From: Clostridia bacterium
GTDB lineage: Bacteria > Bacillota > Clostridia > UBA1381
Assembly (NCBI GenBank): GCA_017621875.1
Contig: JAGASE010000002.1
Location: forward strand, 47,451 to 111,450
DNA: 64,000 nt
Reading direction: 5' to 3'
Shown here: positions 54,078-62,938 of the stretch, piece by piece
Layout of the letters: the number at the start of each line of letters is the position of its first letter
Numbering within the stretch: position 1 is the first letter of the stretch
Notes under the pieces: generated by a model
Told to the model about the DNA's origin: nothing
The model's input: only the letters and a program-made list of their open reading frames with translations
Databases searched by the model: none
Position numbers and translations under genes: made by a program

Positions 54078-55214
54078 TTAGTTTTCCTTTTGAGCATTGA
54101 GTTTTTCCAGAAGCTTTTCAATTCTCTTTGCAGGAACCAAAAGATTGCTGATGGTTTCATCATGGTTCAGAGTATTGATAAGCAGTGAGATATACTTTGA
54201 CATATCAACCTCACAGTACCATTCTCTTTCAAAAAGCTGCGGTATACGATAAATAAGGTTTGTAGTGAACACCTTTGTAATCTCGCCCTTTTTGTATGCC
54301 TCGTCAAACTTTTCAAGACCGTTGCAGAAGAGACCGAAGGCTGTGAAAATGAAAATTCTCTTTGCACCCTGTTCCTTAAGCTTTTTACCGATATCAAGAA
54401 CTGATTCTCCGCTTGAAATCATATCGTCAATAATCATAACGTCCTTGCCGGCAACATCGCGTCCGAGGTATTCGTGTGCCTCAATCGGGTTTTTGCCGTC
54501 GACGATGATTGAGTAATTTCTTCTCTTATAATACATACCAAGGTCAAGTCCGAGCACCGATGAATAATACATTGCACGCTTCATGCCGCCCTCGTCCGGG
54601 GAAATTACTACTGTATCTTCCTTATTAAAGGAGATATCCGGAACCTGACGCGAAAGTGCTTTTATCATCTGATAGGTTGTCTGAACATCGTCAAAGCCGG
54701 AAAGCGGAATGGCATTCTGAACTCTTGCATCGTGTGCATCAAAGGTAATGATGTTGGAAACACCCATATTAACAAGCTCCTGAAGTGCCATTGCACAGTC
54801 GAGCGATTCGCGTGCGGTGCGGCGGTGTTGTCTGCCCTCATATAGCATTGGCATTACGACGGTAACACGTCTTGCTTTACCTGAAATAGCTGCGATGATA
54901 CGTTTTAAATCCTGATAGTGGTCATCGGGACTCATGCGGTTTTCCACGCCGTACATATTGTAGGTAATACCGTGATTAAACATATCGCAGATAATGTAAA
55001 CGTCATGACCGCGGACAGTTTCATTAATCACGCATTTTGCTTCACCCGAGCCGAAACGCGGGCATTTGATGTGCGTTATGTAGCTTTCCTCGTCCTCATA
55101 TTCCTTTCTGAACTGACGCAGATACCAATCGATTTTGTCTGTGATTTCCTCACAGCCACGCATGCTTATAATGCTTAATTGACCGTAAATCGGCTTGTTT
55201 GATGATATTTCCAT
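54078..55214 (-). CDS. prs: Ribose-phosphate pyrophosphokinase
   Basis: 378 residues, longer than the usual ~315 and of the variant type common in Clostridia. Makes PRPP from ribose-5-phosphate and ATP. Motifs: RGHDVYIICDM, MPMLYEGRQHRRTARESLDC, ISPDEGGMKRA, and the PRPP loop VMIIDDMISSGESVLDIG. Own promoter upstream. Confidence 0.93.
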   Translation of the reverse strand: MEISSNKPIYGQLSIISMRGCEEITDKIDWYLRQFRKEYEDEESYITHIKCPRFGSGEAKCVINETVRGHDVYIICDMFNHGITYNMYGVENRMSPDDHYQDLKRIIAAISGKARRVTVVMPMLYEGRQHRRTARESLDCAMALQELVNMGVSNIITFDAHDARVQNAIPLSGFDDVQTTYQMIKALSRQVPDISFNKEDTVVISPDEGGMKRAMYYSSVLGLDLGMYYKRRNYSIIVDGKNPIEAHEYLGRDVAGKDVMIIDDMISSGESVLDIGKKLKEQGAKRIFIFTAFGLFCNGLEKFDEAYKKGEITKVFTTNLIYRIPQLFEREWYCEVDMSKYISLLINTLNHDETISNLLVPAKRIEKLLEKLNAQKEN

Positions 55215-55246
55215 AATTTCCTCCTGAATTATAAATCACTACTATA

Positions 55247-55275
55247 TTTATAACATATTGCGACAAAATTTTCAA
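55247..55275 (-). promoter_or_regulatory. Promoter of prs
   Basis: Minus-strand TTGAAA (plus 55270-55275), 17-nt spacer, TATAAA (plus 55247-55252). Confidence 0.75.
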
Positions 55276-55343
55276 GGGTGAAATCACACACGATAAATGA
55301 TACTGTCATTCTTGACAAATTTTGCTTGATAAAATTTTTCTAT

Positions 55344-55886
55344 TTAGACAATCTTTCTTATTCCATGACGCGAGATGAAAGTTATAACAATAAAAATAAG
55401 AGCAATTTCGAGCGGTAGGGTAATAATATTTTTTACAATACGCGTAATCATATACACAAAATAGGCTTTTTCGTATAGAATTGAGAGCCAGTACGTGTTT
55501 AAAAGGATATTAAGGAAAACACTTACTAAGGTTTTGGAAAGAATAATCCACCAAATAATTTTGTGTGTATCACGCTTGTAGAGGCAGAAGCCGAATATAA
55601 GCCCTGCGAGTATGGCAGTGATACAAAAACCGGGAAAATATGTGCCGGTGGGGTGGATTAAAAAGCCCACCGTATCGCCGAGTGCTCCGACAATGAGTGC
55701 CGGAACAGGACCGAAAAGCCAGCCGCAAACAGCCATGGGCAGAAAGGTCAGCGAAATGCGTGATTGTGGGGTAATGGGGATTTGAAGCATGTCTAAAACC
55801 ACATAAAGAGCGGTAAACACTGCTGCGGTGCAAAGCACCCGTGTATCCTTTAGATTTTTTGCCGAGTCTGAAAATTTTTTGAACAT
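55344..55886 (-). CDS. folT: ECF transporter S component, folate type (FolT)
   Basis: 180 residues from ATG 55886. Five to six membrane helices: TRVLCTAAVFTALYVVLDML, ISLTFLPMAVCGWLFGPVPA, GALGDTVGFLIHPTGTYFPG. These are typical of substrate-binding S components, and the THF riboswitch upstream points to folate. It needs the shared EcfAA'T module, not in this window. Confidence 0.92.
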   Translation of the reverse strand: MFKKFSDSAKNLKDTRVLCTAAVFTALYVVLDMLQIPITPQSRISLTFLPMAVCGWLFGPVPALIVGALGDTVGFLIHPTGTYFPGFCITAILAGLIFGFCLYKRDTHKIIWWIILSKTLVSVFLNILLNTYWLSILYEKAYFVYMITRIVKNIITLPLEIALIFIVITFISRHGIRKIV

Positions 55887-55891
55887 AAAAA

Positions 55892-55927
55892 ACACCTCCA
55901 AATGATTAGCCACTAAAAAAGAGGTGT
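55892..55927 (-). terminator. Riboswitch expression platform covering the folT ribosome site
   Basis: Minus-strand ACACCTC (plus 55921-55927) pairs with GAGGTGT (plus 55892-55898) and TTTTTT follows, right up to the folT ATG. The right arm contains the GGAGGTG ribosome site, so folding would both terminate and hide it. Confidence 0.7.
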
Positions 55928-55944
55928 CTTGATAATTCCTCTTA

Positions 55945-56047
55945 TTCGGCAGCGGGATGCGAATCTCGTACCGCAAACGTAAAACGTTTTTCGTCCGCAT
56001 GACAACTCCCCGTTCATGCCGGCACTTTACGCACGAAATTCTACTCT
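55945..56047 (-). ncRNA. Tetrahydrofolate (THF) riboswitch
   Basis: On the minus strand the conserved elements appear in order: GCGTAAAGTGC, GGCATGAACGGGGAGTTGTC, CATGC, ACGAA, TTGCGGT, GAGATTCGCATCCCGCTGCC. They match the THF aptamer layout (GCGUUAAGUG..GAAUGGGAUGUCG..CGGU..GCAUCCGCU). It controls folT. Confidence 0.85.
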
Positions 56048-56121
56048 GCAATTTTTCTGACAATATTATACATCATTTGTATGACAATTGCAACTGTTTT
56101 TGCAAAAAAATTCTCCGATGC

Positions 56122-56150
56122 TTGACAGAATCGGCGGAATATAATATAAT
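56122..56150 (+). promoter_or_regulatory. Promoter of yaaT
   Basis: TTGACA (56122-56127), 17-nt spacer, TATAAT (56145-56150); perfect consensus with a ~110-nt leader. Confidence 0.85.
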
Positions 56151-56268
56151 TAAATTTGCTGACGGAGAATACTTTTGTATTTTTCTAAAAGCACAAGGTA
56201 AGGAAAAAAGCACGCCGCACGTGGGGACGGGTGCGGATTTTTTTGAAAAACTTGAAGGAGTATGTCAA

Positions 56269-57141
56269 ATGACAAAAATAGTCGGAGTAAGATTTAAGCC
56301 GGTAGGAAAAATATATCATTTTAATCCTGCCGGGCTGGAAATAAAAACGGGAGATAAGGTAATTGTAGAAACGGCCCGCGGAGTTGAGCTGGGCAGTGTT
56401 GTGATGGGTATTAAAGAGGTCTCGCAGGAGGAGCTTGCAAAGCCCTTAAAGGACGTTATACGCATAGCAACCGAAGAGGACTTTAAACGGGTTGAGGAGA
56501 ATAAGCTCAAGGAGAAGGAGGCTTTTTCAATCTGCTGCGAAATGATTAAAAAGCACGGAATTGAAATGAAGCTGATTGAGGTGGAATATACTTTCGACAG
56601 AACTAAAGTTTTGTTTTACTTTACTGCTGAGGGCAGAGTGGACTTCCGTGAGCTTGTAAAGGATTTGGCAAATCGGTTCAGAATAAGAATCGAATTGCGT
56701 CAAATCGGTATCCGTGATGAATCAAAAACACTCGGAAGCATAGGCATATGCGGCAGAGAGCTGTGCTGCTCACGTTTTTTGGGTGAATTTGCACCTGTTT
56801 CAATAAAAATGGCAAAGGAGCAAGGGCTGTCACTTAATCCTACAAAGATTTCGGGAACCTGCGGCAGACTTATGTGTTGCCTTAAGTTCGAGCAGGAAAC
56901 CTATGAGGAGCTTTTAAAGGTTACACCGAAGCAAGGCTCGCTTGTGGAAACGCCCGACGGAAAAGGCAACGTAGAGTATGTGGATATCCTGAAGGGCATT
57001 GTAAAGGTACGCATTGAAAAGGAAAAGGAAGCGGCACTTAAGGAGTACAATGTGGCGGATATCAAAATCCTGAAAAAAGCTAAAAAAAATCAGAATGAAG
57101 AAAAAAATGATGAAGAAATGCTAAAAGCACTTGAAGATTAA
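56269..57141 (+). CDS. yaaT: YaaT/RicT (PSP1 domain) protein
   Basis: 290 residues from ATG 56269 with AGGAG 8 nt upstream. PSP1 C-terminal domain with KVLFYFTAEGRVDFRELVKD, ICGRELCCSRFL, GTCGRLMCCLKFEQETYEEL. The Cys pairs (GRELCC, GRLMCC) bind an Fe-S cluster in the B. subtilis Ric complex, which assists RNA maturation, sporulation and competence. The C-terminus is Lys/Glu-rich. Confidence 0.93.
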   Translation: MTKIVGVRFKPVGKIYHFNPAGLEIKTGDKVIVETARGVELGSVVMGIKEVSQEELAKPLKDVIRIATEEDFKRVEENKLKEKEAFSICCEMIKKHGIEMKLIEVEYTFDRTKVLFYFTAEGRVDFRELVKDLANRFRIRIELRQIGIRDESKTLGSIGICGRELCCSRFLGEFAPVSIKMAKEQGLSLNPTKISGTCGRLMCCLKFEQETYEELLKVTPKQGSLVETPDGKGNVEYVDILKGIVKVRIEKEKEAALKEYNVADIKILKKAKKNQNEEKNDEEMLKALED

Positions 57142-57190
57142 GAAAAACTGTGCTATAATAGCGATGAGTGCAGAGAGAACTCTCAGGCAC
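57131..57190 (+). promoter_or_regulatory. Ferredoxin promoter and 5' hairpin
   Basis: TTGAAG (57131-57136), 17-nt spacer, TATAAT (57154-57159), inside the yaaT 3' end. The predicted transcript begins at a hairpin AGTGC-GAGAG / CTCTC-GCACT (57166-57190), a possible mRNA-stabilising 5' structure. Confidence 0.6.
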
Positions 57191-57246
57191 TTGAAGTTGT
57201 ATCATATACTGCGGTGGTATATTTACATTCCGTTGTTATGTTATAA

Positions 57247-57447
<201 letters not shown>

Positions 57448-57464
57448 TATGACAGCAAATTTAC

Positions 57465-57518
57465 AATACGGCTGATAAGGCTCGGGATTTTCCGAAGCTG
57501 ATATCAGCCGTATTTTTT
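57465..57518 (+). terminator. Terminator after ferredoxin
   Basis: AATACGGCTGATA (57465-57477) / TATCAGCCGTATT (57502-57514) then T-run. Confidence 0.9.
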
Positions 57519-57810
57519 CGTTGATGAAAAAATAAAATTGCGTGTACTTTTGAATATTCGTGAGCAGAAAAAGAAAAATTCGGAATACTTATGATTGTCT
57601 TTGTCCTGTGTCAGAGCTGCTTTTACTGCTTTCGTGCGACTCGGTAATCTTTTTTTCGACCAAATCCGACCGTATCCGCCTGTTTTTTTGCGGTATTCGT
57701 TGTGTATGCGTCGAAAAACCGCATAAAACCGCAGTTTGTGCGGTGAAAACAACTGGATTTTACCTCTTTTCTATATTATAATGTAAATACAGGTAAAAGG
57801 AGGTATAGGC
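57519..57810. other. Gene-free spacer
   Basis: Between the ferredoxin terminator and the DUF6514 gene I see no credible gene. A TATAAT at 57776-57781 probably serves the gene at 57811, but its -35 region is poor. Confidence 0.6.
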
Positions 57811-58131
57811 TTGAAAAAAGAATTTTTTGACGAGATGTGCATTGAGGTGACGGAAAATATACCGTATACGATGAAGCTTACATATTATCTGCTGACCGAC
57901 AGCGTAAGAGAGGAATTTTGCGACTTAAATGTTTACGGGGTTGAGATTGACAAGGAAAGCAGATTCAAAAACGGCAAGATTGAACGTGAAAAGAAGATAA
58001 TAGGTGATTTATTTTTCAGAAAAGGCGAGGCGGAGGAATTTTTACGAAGAATATCGGATAATCAGGTTACACCGATGGGGCTTAAGGATGTTATAAGCGA
58101 CTATATCGGTGAACGTCTGCATCTGTGCTAG
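57811..58131 (+). CDS. DUF6514-like protein, 106 aa
   Basis: TTG start right behind AAAGGAGGT. 106 residues, soluble, with KLTYYLLTDSVREEF, YGVEIDKE and LRRISDNQVTPMGLKDVISD. It resembles the small DUF6514 proteins of Clostridia; function unknown. Ends at a perfect palindromic terminator. Confidence 0.75.
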   Translation: MKKEFFDEMCIEVTENIPYTMKLTYYLLTDSVREEFCDLNVYGVEIDKESRFKNGKIEREKKIIGDLFFRKGEAEEFLRRISDNQVTPMGLKDVISDYIGERLHLC

Positions 58132-58162
58132 TAAAGAGTGCTAATTAGCACTCTTTATTTTT
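58132..58162 (+). terminator. Terminator after DUF6514 gene
   Basis: TAAAGAGTGCTAA / TTAGCACTCTTTA (58132-58157), then TTTTT. Confidence 0.85.
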
Positions 58163-58203
58163 GTATAAAATGTATAAAATAGAGCGTTTTGTTGTTTTAT
58201 CGC

Positions 58204-58232
58204 TTTACAATACTAAAGTGAAGTGCTATAAT
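58204..58232 (+). promoter_or_regulatory. Promoter of the amino-acid ABC operon
   Basis: TTTACA (58204-58209), 17-nt spacer, TATAAT (58227-58232). Confidence 0.8.
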
Positions 58233-58274
58233 AGGCTCATAAAATATGACTTTACAAAAAAGGAGAAATTTACA

Positions 58275-59027
58275 ATGAAGAAATTATTAGCATTACTTAT
58301 GGCAGGAACAATGATTTTTGCAATGTCGGGCTGTGGTGAAAAGGCAGCAGATGAGCTTGTTATCGGCTACACAATTTATGAGCCGATGAACTACATGGAC
58401 GACGAGGGCAAGCTTACAGGCTTTGACACAGAGTTTGCAGAGGCTGTTTGTGAAAAAATCAATATGAAGCCTAACTTTGTTGAAATCAACTGGGACACAA
58501 AGTTTACAACACTTGACGCAGGTCAGATTGACTGTATCTGGAACGGTATGACAATTTCTGATGAGGTTAAGAAAAATTGTGCAGTATCAAAGGCTTATGT
58601 TAAAAACGCCCAGGTTGTTGTAATGGCAAAGGATAAGCTTGAAAGCTACAAGGATGCAGAGAGCCTTAAGGGATTGAAGTTTGCCGCAGAAGCAGGCTCA
58701 GCAGGCGAAACTGCAATTAAGGATAACGGACTTGATACAAGCTATACACCTGTTGCAGCACAGACTGATGCACTTTTGGCAGTTGCAGGCGGTCAGGCAG
58801 ATGCATGTGTAATCGACATTACAATGGCAAAGGCTTCAACAGCAGAGGGAACAAGCTATGAAGACCTTGGATATTCTGTTGAGCTTACAACAGAGGAGTA
58901 CGGCATCGGCTTCAGACTTGACGATGAAGAGCTCTTAAATAAGGTTAATGCAGCTATTGACGAGCTGGCAGCAGACGGAACTATGGCACAGCTTGCAGAA
59001 AAGTATGAGTTAAACCTCGCTTTCTGA
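58275..59027 (+). CDS. Amino-acid ABC transporter substrate-binding lipoprotein
   Basis: 250 residues from ATG 58275 (AAAGGAG upstream). Lipobox AMSGC. SBP_bac_3 fold: LVIGYTIYEPMNYMDDEGKL, GFDTEFAEAVCEKI, GQIDCIWNGMTISDE, EEYGIGFRLDDEEL. Likely polar amino acids or cystine; the ligand cannot be fixed. Confidence 0.94.
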   Translation: MKKLLALLMAGTMIFAMSGCGEKAADELVIGYTIYEPMNYMDDEGKLTGFDTEFAEAVCEKINMKPNFVEINWDTKFTTLDAGQIDCIWNGMTISDEVKKNCAVSKAYVKNAQVVVMAKDKLESYKDAESLKGLKFAAEAGSAGETAIKDNGLDTSYTPVAAQTDALLAVAGGQADACVIDITMAKASTAEGTSYEDLGYSVELTTEEYGIGFRLDDEELLNKVNAAIDELAADGTMAQLAEKYELNLAF

Positions 59028-59058
59028 TATAGAAGCAAAAAAGTCTAAACATTAAATT

Positions 59059-59087
59059 AAAAAGGCAGATTTTTATCTGCCTTTTTG
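59059..59087 (+). terminator. Attenuating terminator between binding protein and permease genes
   Basis: AAAAAGGCAGAT (59059-59070) / ATCTGCCTTTTT (59075-59086). Placed inside the operon, it should make the binding protein more abundant than the membrane parts. Confidence 0.85.
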
Positions 59088-59122
59088 GTCGGTTAAAATA
59101 AGTTTATCAAAAAGGTGTAATT

Positions 59123-59770
59123 ATGCAATTATTTACAAAAGTCACATTGAGTCTTTTTGAAGGTCTGGGTGTTACGCTTAAGATTTTTGCCATGACTCTG
59201 CTTATGGCACTTCCTCTGGGACTTGTCATTTCGCTCGGCTCAATGAGCAAATTTAAAGTGGTAAAATATCCGATAAAAACCTTAATATGGATAATACGAG
59301 GCACTCCTTTAATGCTGCAGCTGATTGTTTTCGGTCTCGGACCGGGGCTTTTGGGCGTGCGTGGCATGAATATGTTTGTTGCCGTAATCATAGCATTTGT
59401 TTTAAATTATGCCTGTTATTTTGCGGAAATCTTCCGCGGCGGTATTGAAAGCATACCAAAGGGGCAGTATGAGGCAGGTGCGGTTTTGGGACTTACTAAA
59501 ACGCAGGTGTTCTTTAAAATCATACTTCTTCAGGTGATAAAAAGAATAATTCCGCCTATGGGAAATGAGTTTCTTACCTTGGTGAAGGATACATCGCTTG
59601 CAAATACGATTATGATTTATGAAATAACATGGAATGCAAAGCGAATGATGAACAGTGAGCATATTTTATGGCCGCTATTCTATTCGGGAGTTTTTTATCT
59701 TGTGCTTTGCGGAATTATAACCCTTATTTTCAATTACATAGAGAAGAAGCTTGACTACTACAAGGGTTGA
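59123..59770 (+). CDS. Amino-acid ABC transporter permease
   Basis: 215 residues, about five helices; the EAA loop is QYEAGAVLGLTKTQVFFKII, and IIRGTPLMLQLIV is the HisM/GlnP signature. Partner of the flanking binding protein and ATPase. Confidence 0.96.
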   Translation: MQLFTKVTLSLFEGLGVTLKIFAMTLLMALPLGLVISLGSMSKFKVVKYPIKTLIWIIRGTPLMLQLIVFGLGPGLLGVRGMNMFVAVIIAFVLNYACYFAEIFRGGIESIPKGQYEAGAVLGLTKTQVFFKIILLQVIKRIIPPMGNEFLTLVKDTSLANTIMIYEITWNAKRMMNSEHILWPLFYSGVFYLVLCGIITLIFNYIEKKLDYYKG

Positions 59771-59791
59771 TTTGCGGAGGAACAGAGATTT

Positions 59792-60574
59792 ATGGCTATT
59801 TTGGAAATTAAGAATATAATGAAAAGCTTTGACAAAACCGAGGTTTTAAAGGACGTATCCTTTTCGATGGAAAAGGGTGAGGTTGTGTCGATAATCGGCT
59901 CGTCCGGAAGCGGAAAAACAACACTTCTTCGGTGCATAAACTTTCTTGAGAAAGCGGATAAAGGGCAGGTTGTTTTAAACGGTGAGGTCATTTTTGACGG
60001 AGCGGAAAAAAAGAAGATGACAAGTGAGGAAATCCGAAGAAAACAGCTGAATTTCGGATTTGTTTTCCAGTCCTTCAACCTTTTTCCGCAGTACAGTGCG
60101 ATTGAAAACGTAGTTTTGGCTCCCAAGCTTTTGGCAAAGGAAAGACCTGATTTTAAGCATAATAAGGAAGAGATTTATGCCGAAATTGAGGCGAATGCAA
60201 AACGGCTTTTAAGCAGTGCCGGACTTGAGACCAAGTATGATAATTACCCCTGTGAGCTTTCGGGCGGTCAGCAGCAGAGAGTGGCAATTTGCAGGGCATT
60301 GGCACTAAGCCCGGAAATTATGCTGTTTGACGAGCCTACTTCTGCACTTGACCCGGAGATAACCAATGAGGTTTTGAAGGTTATAAAATCGCTTGCGGAC
60401 GAAAAAATGACCATGATTATCGTAACGCATGAAATGGCGTTCGCCAGAAGCGTTTCGGACAGAATCATATTTATGGACGACGGCGTTATCGCCGAGGAGG
60501 GCGTGCCGGAGGAAATCTTTACCGCACCCAAGAGCAGACGTCTTAAAGAGTTTTTGTCAAACGTGAGAATGTAA
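59792..60574 (+). CDS. Amino-acid ABC transporter ATP-binding protein
   Basis: 260 residues. Walker [11 protein letters not shown]-loop VFQSFNLFP, signature [10 protein letters not shown], Walker [14 protein letters not shown], switch VTHEMAFA. 21 nt after the permease gene. Confidence 0.98.
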   Translation: MAILEIKNIMKSFDKTEVLKDVSFSMEKGEVVSIIGSSGSGKTTLLRCINFLEKADKGQVVLNGEVIFDGAEKKKMTSEEIRRKQLNFGFVFQSFNLFPQYSAIENVVLAPKLLAKERPDFKHNKEEIYAEIEANAKRLLSSAGLETKYDNYPCELSGGQQQRVAICRALALSPEIMLFDEPTSALDPEITNEVLKVIKSLADEKMTMIIVTHEMAFARSVSDRIIFMDDGVIAEEGVPEEIFTAPKSRRLKEFLSNVRM

Positions 60575-60589
60575 ATTTCATTTTTGGTA

Positions 60590-60618
60590 TTGACATTCGG
60601 CGTTATTTGCATTATAAT
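60590..60618 (+). promoter_or_regulatory. Promoter of the thiamine operon
   Basis: TTGACA (60590-60595), 17-nt spacer, TATAAT (60613-60618); perfect consensus. Confidence 0.9.
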
Positions 60619-60632
60619 GATAAAAAATAAAT

Positions 60633-60727
60633 ATTTCGGGGGAGCTTGTCGGTCAGGCTGAGAGGAAGGAATTGAACTTCGACCCTTATACCTGATTTGG
60701 ATAATGCCAACGTAGGAAGAGTAGCAA
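60633..60727 (+). ncRNA. TPP riboswitch (THI element)
   Basis: The conserved blocks are CGGGGGAGC, GGCTGAGAGGAAGG, GACCCTTATACCTGATTTGG and ATAATGCCAACGTAGGAAGA. It senses thiamine pyrophosphate and controls thiM-thiE-HAD-thiD. Confidence 0.97.
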
Positions 60728-60740
60728 ACTCGTTATTTAG

Positions 60741-60776
60741 CGAAGTTATCTGTTTATCAGGTAGCTTCGTTTTTTT
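60741..60776 (+). terminator. TPP riboswitch terminator
   Basis: CGAAGTTATCTG / CAGGTAGCTTCG around TTTAT, then seven T residues. Confidence 0.85.
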
Positions 60777-60845
60777 GTGTAAGCTATGCTATACACAGAG
60801 CGTAAGTTATCCTGTAAGCACCCGAAAGGAAAGAAGGAATAACAA

Positions 60846-61667
60846 ATGATAGGAAAATGTCTTGAAAACGTAAGGGAAAAAACACCGCTGGTGCATAACA
60901 TCACAAATTATGTGACGGTGAATGATTGTGCAAATGCACTGCTTGCCATAGGCGGCTCGCCGATAATGTCGGACGACATTGAGGACGTGCGTGATATTAC
61001 GGCTATATGCACAGCTCTTAATATCAACATCGGAACTCTGAACAAAAATACAATTCCCGCAATGTTTGAGGCGGGAAGGATTTCAAACGAGCTTGGTCAT
61101 CCCGTACTGCTTGACCCGGTGGGTGCAGGTGCATCGCGGCTTCGCACAAAAACAGCGAAGGAGCTGATTGAAAGGGTTAGATTTTCAGTTATCCGCGGCA
61201 ATATATCCGAGATAACGGCACTTGCCCTGGGCGGCGGAACAACTAAGGGCGTTGACGCCGATGTTGCGGACAAAGTGACGGAGGAAACTATAGACAGTGT
61301 CATAGCCTTTGCAAGGGAATTTTCTATAAAAACAGGTGCTGTAATAGTAATTACGGGTGCAACCGACCTGATTGTAGACAGCAGGACTGCATATGCCGTT
61401 AAAAACGGACATGCTATGATGAGCAAGGTTACGGGTACAGGCTGTATGCTCAGCAGTATCATGTCGGCATTCATTGCTGCAAACGGTGAAAATACAGCCG
61501 AGGCTTGCCTTGCGGCAGTGTGTGCTATGGGAATCTGCGGAGAAAAAGCATTTGCAAGGCTTGGTGAGGGAGACGGAAATTCCACGTATAGGAATATGAT
61601 TATTGACGCGATGTATAACCTTACCGCAAAGGAGCTTGAAGAGGAGGCAAAATATGAGGTGCGATAG
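60846..61667 (+). CDS. thiM: Hydroxyethylthiazole kinase
   Basis: 273 residues. Phosphorylates the thiazole alcohol in thiamine salvage. PLVHNITNYVTVNDCANALL, GGSPIMSDD, DPVGAGASRLRT, VTGTGCMLSSIMSAF. Overlaps thiE by 14 nt. Confidence 0.97.
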   Translation: MIGKCLENVREKTPLVHNITNYVTVNDCANALLAIGGSPIMSDDIEDVRDITAICTALNINIGTLNKNTIPAMFEAGRISNELGHPVLLDPVGAGASRLRTKTAKELIERVRFSVIRGNISEITALALGGGTTKGVDADVADKVTEETIDSVIAFAREFSIKTGAVIVITGATDLIVDSRTAYAVKNGHAMMSKVTGTGCMLSSIMSAFIAANGENTAEACLAAVCAMGICGEKAFARLGEGDGNSTYRNMIIDAMYNLTAKELEEEAKYEVR

Positions 61668-62301
61668 AAAAACGATGCTGCTTTACGCTGTGACCGACAG
61701 GGCGTGGCTTGGAAATGAGACCTTGTATATGCAGGTGGAAAAGGCATTAAAGGGCGGCGTAACCTGCGTGCAGCTTCGGGAAAAGGAGCTTTGCGACGAG
61801 GAATTTCTAAAGGAAGCGATTGAGCTTAAAAAGCTGTGCAGTGAGTATAATGTGCCATTTATTATAAATGATAATGTCGATATTGCGGTAAAATGCGGAG
61901 CAGACGGCGTACATGTGGGACAGAGCGATATGAACGCCAAGGCGGTGCGGCAGATGATAGGCGAAAAAATGATTCTGGGCGTATCGGCACAAACGGCGGA
62001 GCAGGCAAGGCTTGCAGTGGAAAACGGTGCGGACTATCTGGGAGTCGGAGCGGTGTTTTTCACCTCGACCAAGGCGGACGCCGAGGACGTGTCCTATGAT
62101 ACTCTAAAGGAAATATGCCAAAGCGTATCGGTTCCGATAGTTGCCATCGGCGGAATTTGTGAGGACAACATAATGCAGCTTTCGGGCAGCGGTATTGACG
62201 GCGTGGCACTTGTTTCGGCAATTTTCGCGAGCAGCGACATTGAAGGCTCCTGCAAGAGATTGTATAAGCTGAGCAAGGAGGCTTTCGGGAATGAAGATTA
62301 A
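61654..62301 (+). CDS. thiE: Thiamine-phosphate synthase
   Basis: 215 residues from ATG 61654 with GAGGAGG upstream. Joins HMP-PP and thiazole phosphate. LLYAVTDRAWLG, GGVTCVQLREKEL, FIINDNVDIAVKCGADGVHV, GVGAVFFTSTKADA, VAIGGI. Overlaps both neighbours. Confidence 0.97.
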   Translation: MRCDRKTMLLYAVTDRAWLGNETLYMQVEKALKGGVTCVQLREKELCDEEFLKEAIELKKLCSEYNVPFIINDNVDIAVKCGADGVHVGQSDMNAKAVRQMIGEKMILGVSAQTAEQARLAVENGADYLGVGAVFFTSTKADAEDVSYDTLKEICQSVSVPIVAIGGICEDNIMQLSGSGIDGVALVSAIFASSDIEGSCKRLYKLSKEAFGNED

Positions 62302-62938
62302 GGGTGCGATATTTGACCTTGATGGAACTCTGCTTGATTCTATGTATATTTGGGATACGCTTAGCATTGATTACTTAAAATCGAAGGGCATTACACCAAA
62401 GAGCGATATATTGGATACCCTGCAGACCATGAGCCTGGGCGAGGCGGCGGAGTATCTGCGTGAGGAATATGACATCGCGGACGGCATAAGTGAAATTATG
62501 GCGGATTTCAACAAAATTTTGACCGATTTTTATAACAGCAAGGCACTTTTAAAGGAAGGCGTGGCTGAATTTTTGGCACGTATTAAGGAAAAGGGCGTTA
62601 AAATGTGCGTTGCCACTGCGACAGAAAGGCAGCTCGCTGAAAACGCATTAGAAAGAAACGGCGTGCTAAAATATTTTGACGGTATATTTTGCTGCAGCGA
62701 GGTTGGCTGCGGAAAGGACAGATCGGATATTTTTGACAGGGCACACGCTTTTTTGAAGACGGAGAAAGCCGAAACGTGGGTTTTTGAGGACGCATTTTAC
62801 GCAGCTGCTGCGGCAAAAAATGCAGGATTTCCGATATGCGGCGTGTATGATAAATCCGAGGTGAACGCTGAGGGTGTAAGAGAGATTTCGGATATCTATA
62901 CAGAATCCTTTAAAGGGGCAGGTGATTTGCTTGATTAA
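62291..62938 (+). CDS. HAD-family phosphatase in the thiamine operon
   Basis: 215 residues. FDLDGTLLDSM (nucleophile and acid Asp), CVATATERQL, GKDRSDIF and WVFEDAFYAAAAAKNAGF are the four HAD motifs. It sits between thiE and thiD with overlaps on both sides, so it probably removes a phosphate in thiamine metabolism, such as from thiamine phosphate or HMP-P (inference). Confidence 0.9.
   Translation: MKIKGAIFDLDGTLLDSMYIWDTLSIDYLKSKGITPKSDILDTLQTMSLGEAAEYLREEYDIADGISEIMADFNKILTDFYNSKALLKEGVAEFLARIKEKGVKMCVATATERQLAENALERNGVLKYFDGIFCCSEVGCGKDRSDIFDRAHAFLKTEKAETWVFEDAFYAAAAAKNAGFPICGVYDKSEVNAEGVREISDIYTESFKGAGDLLD

Noticed and set aside
55887..56063. N-terminal extension of folT
   Set aside because: It would translate through the THF riboswitch and terminator; ATG 55886 is the right start.
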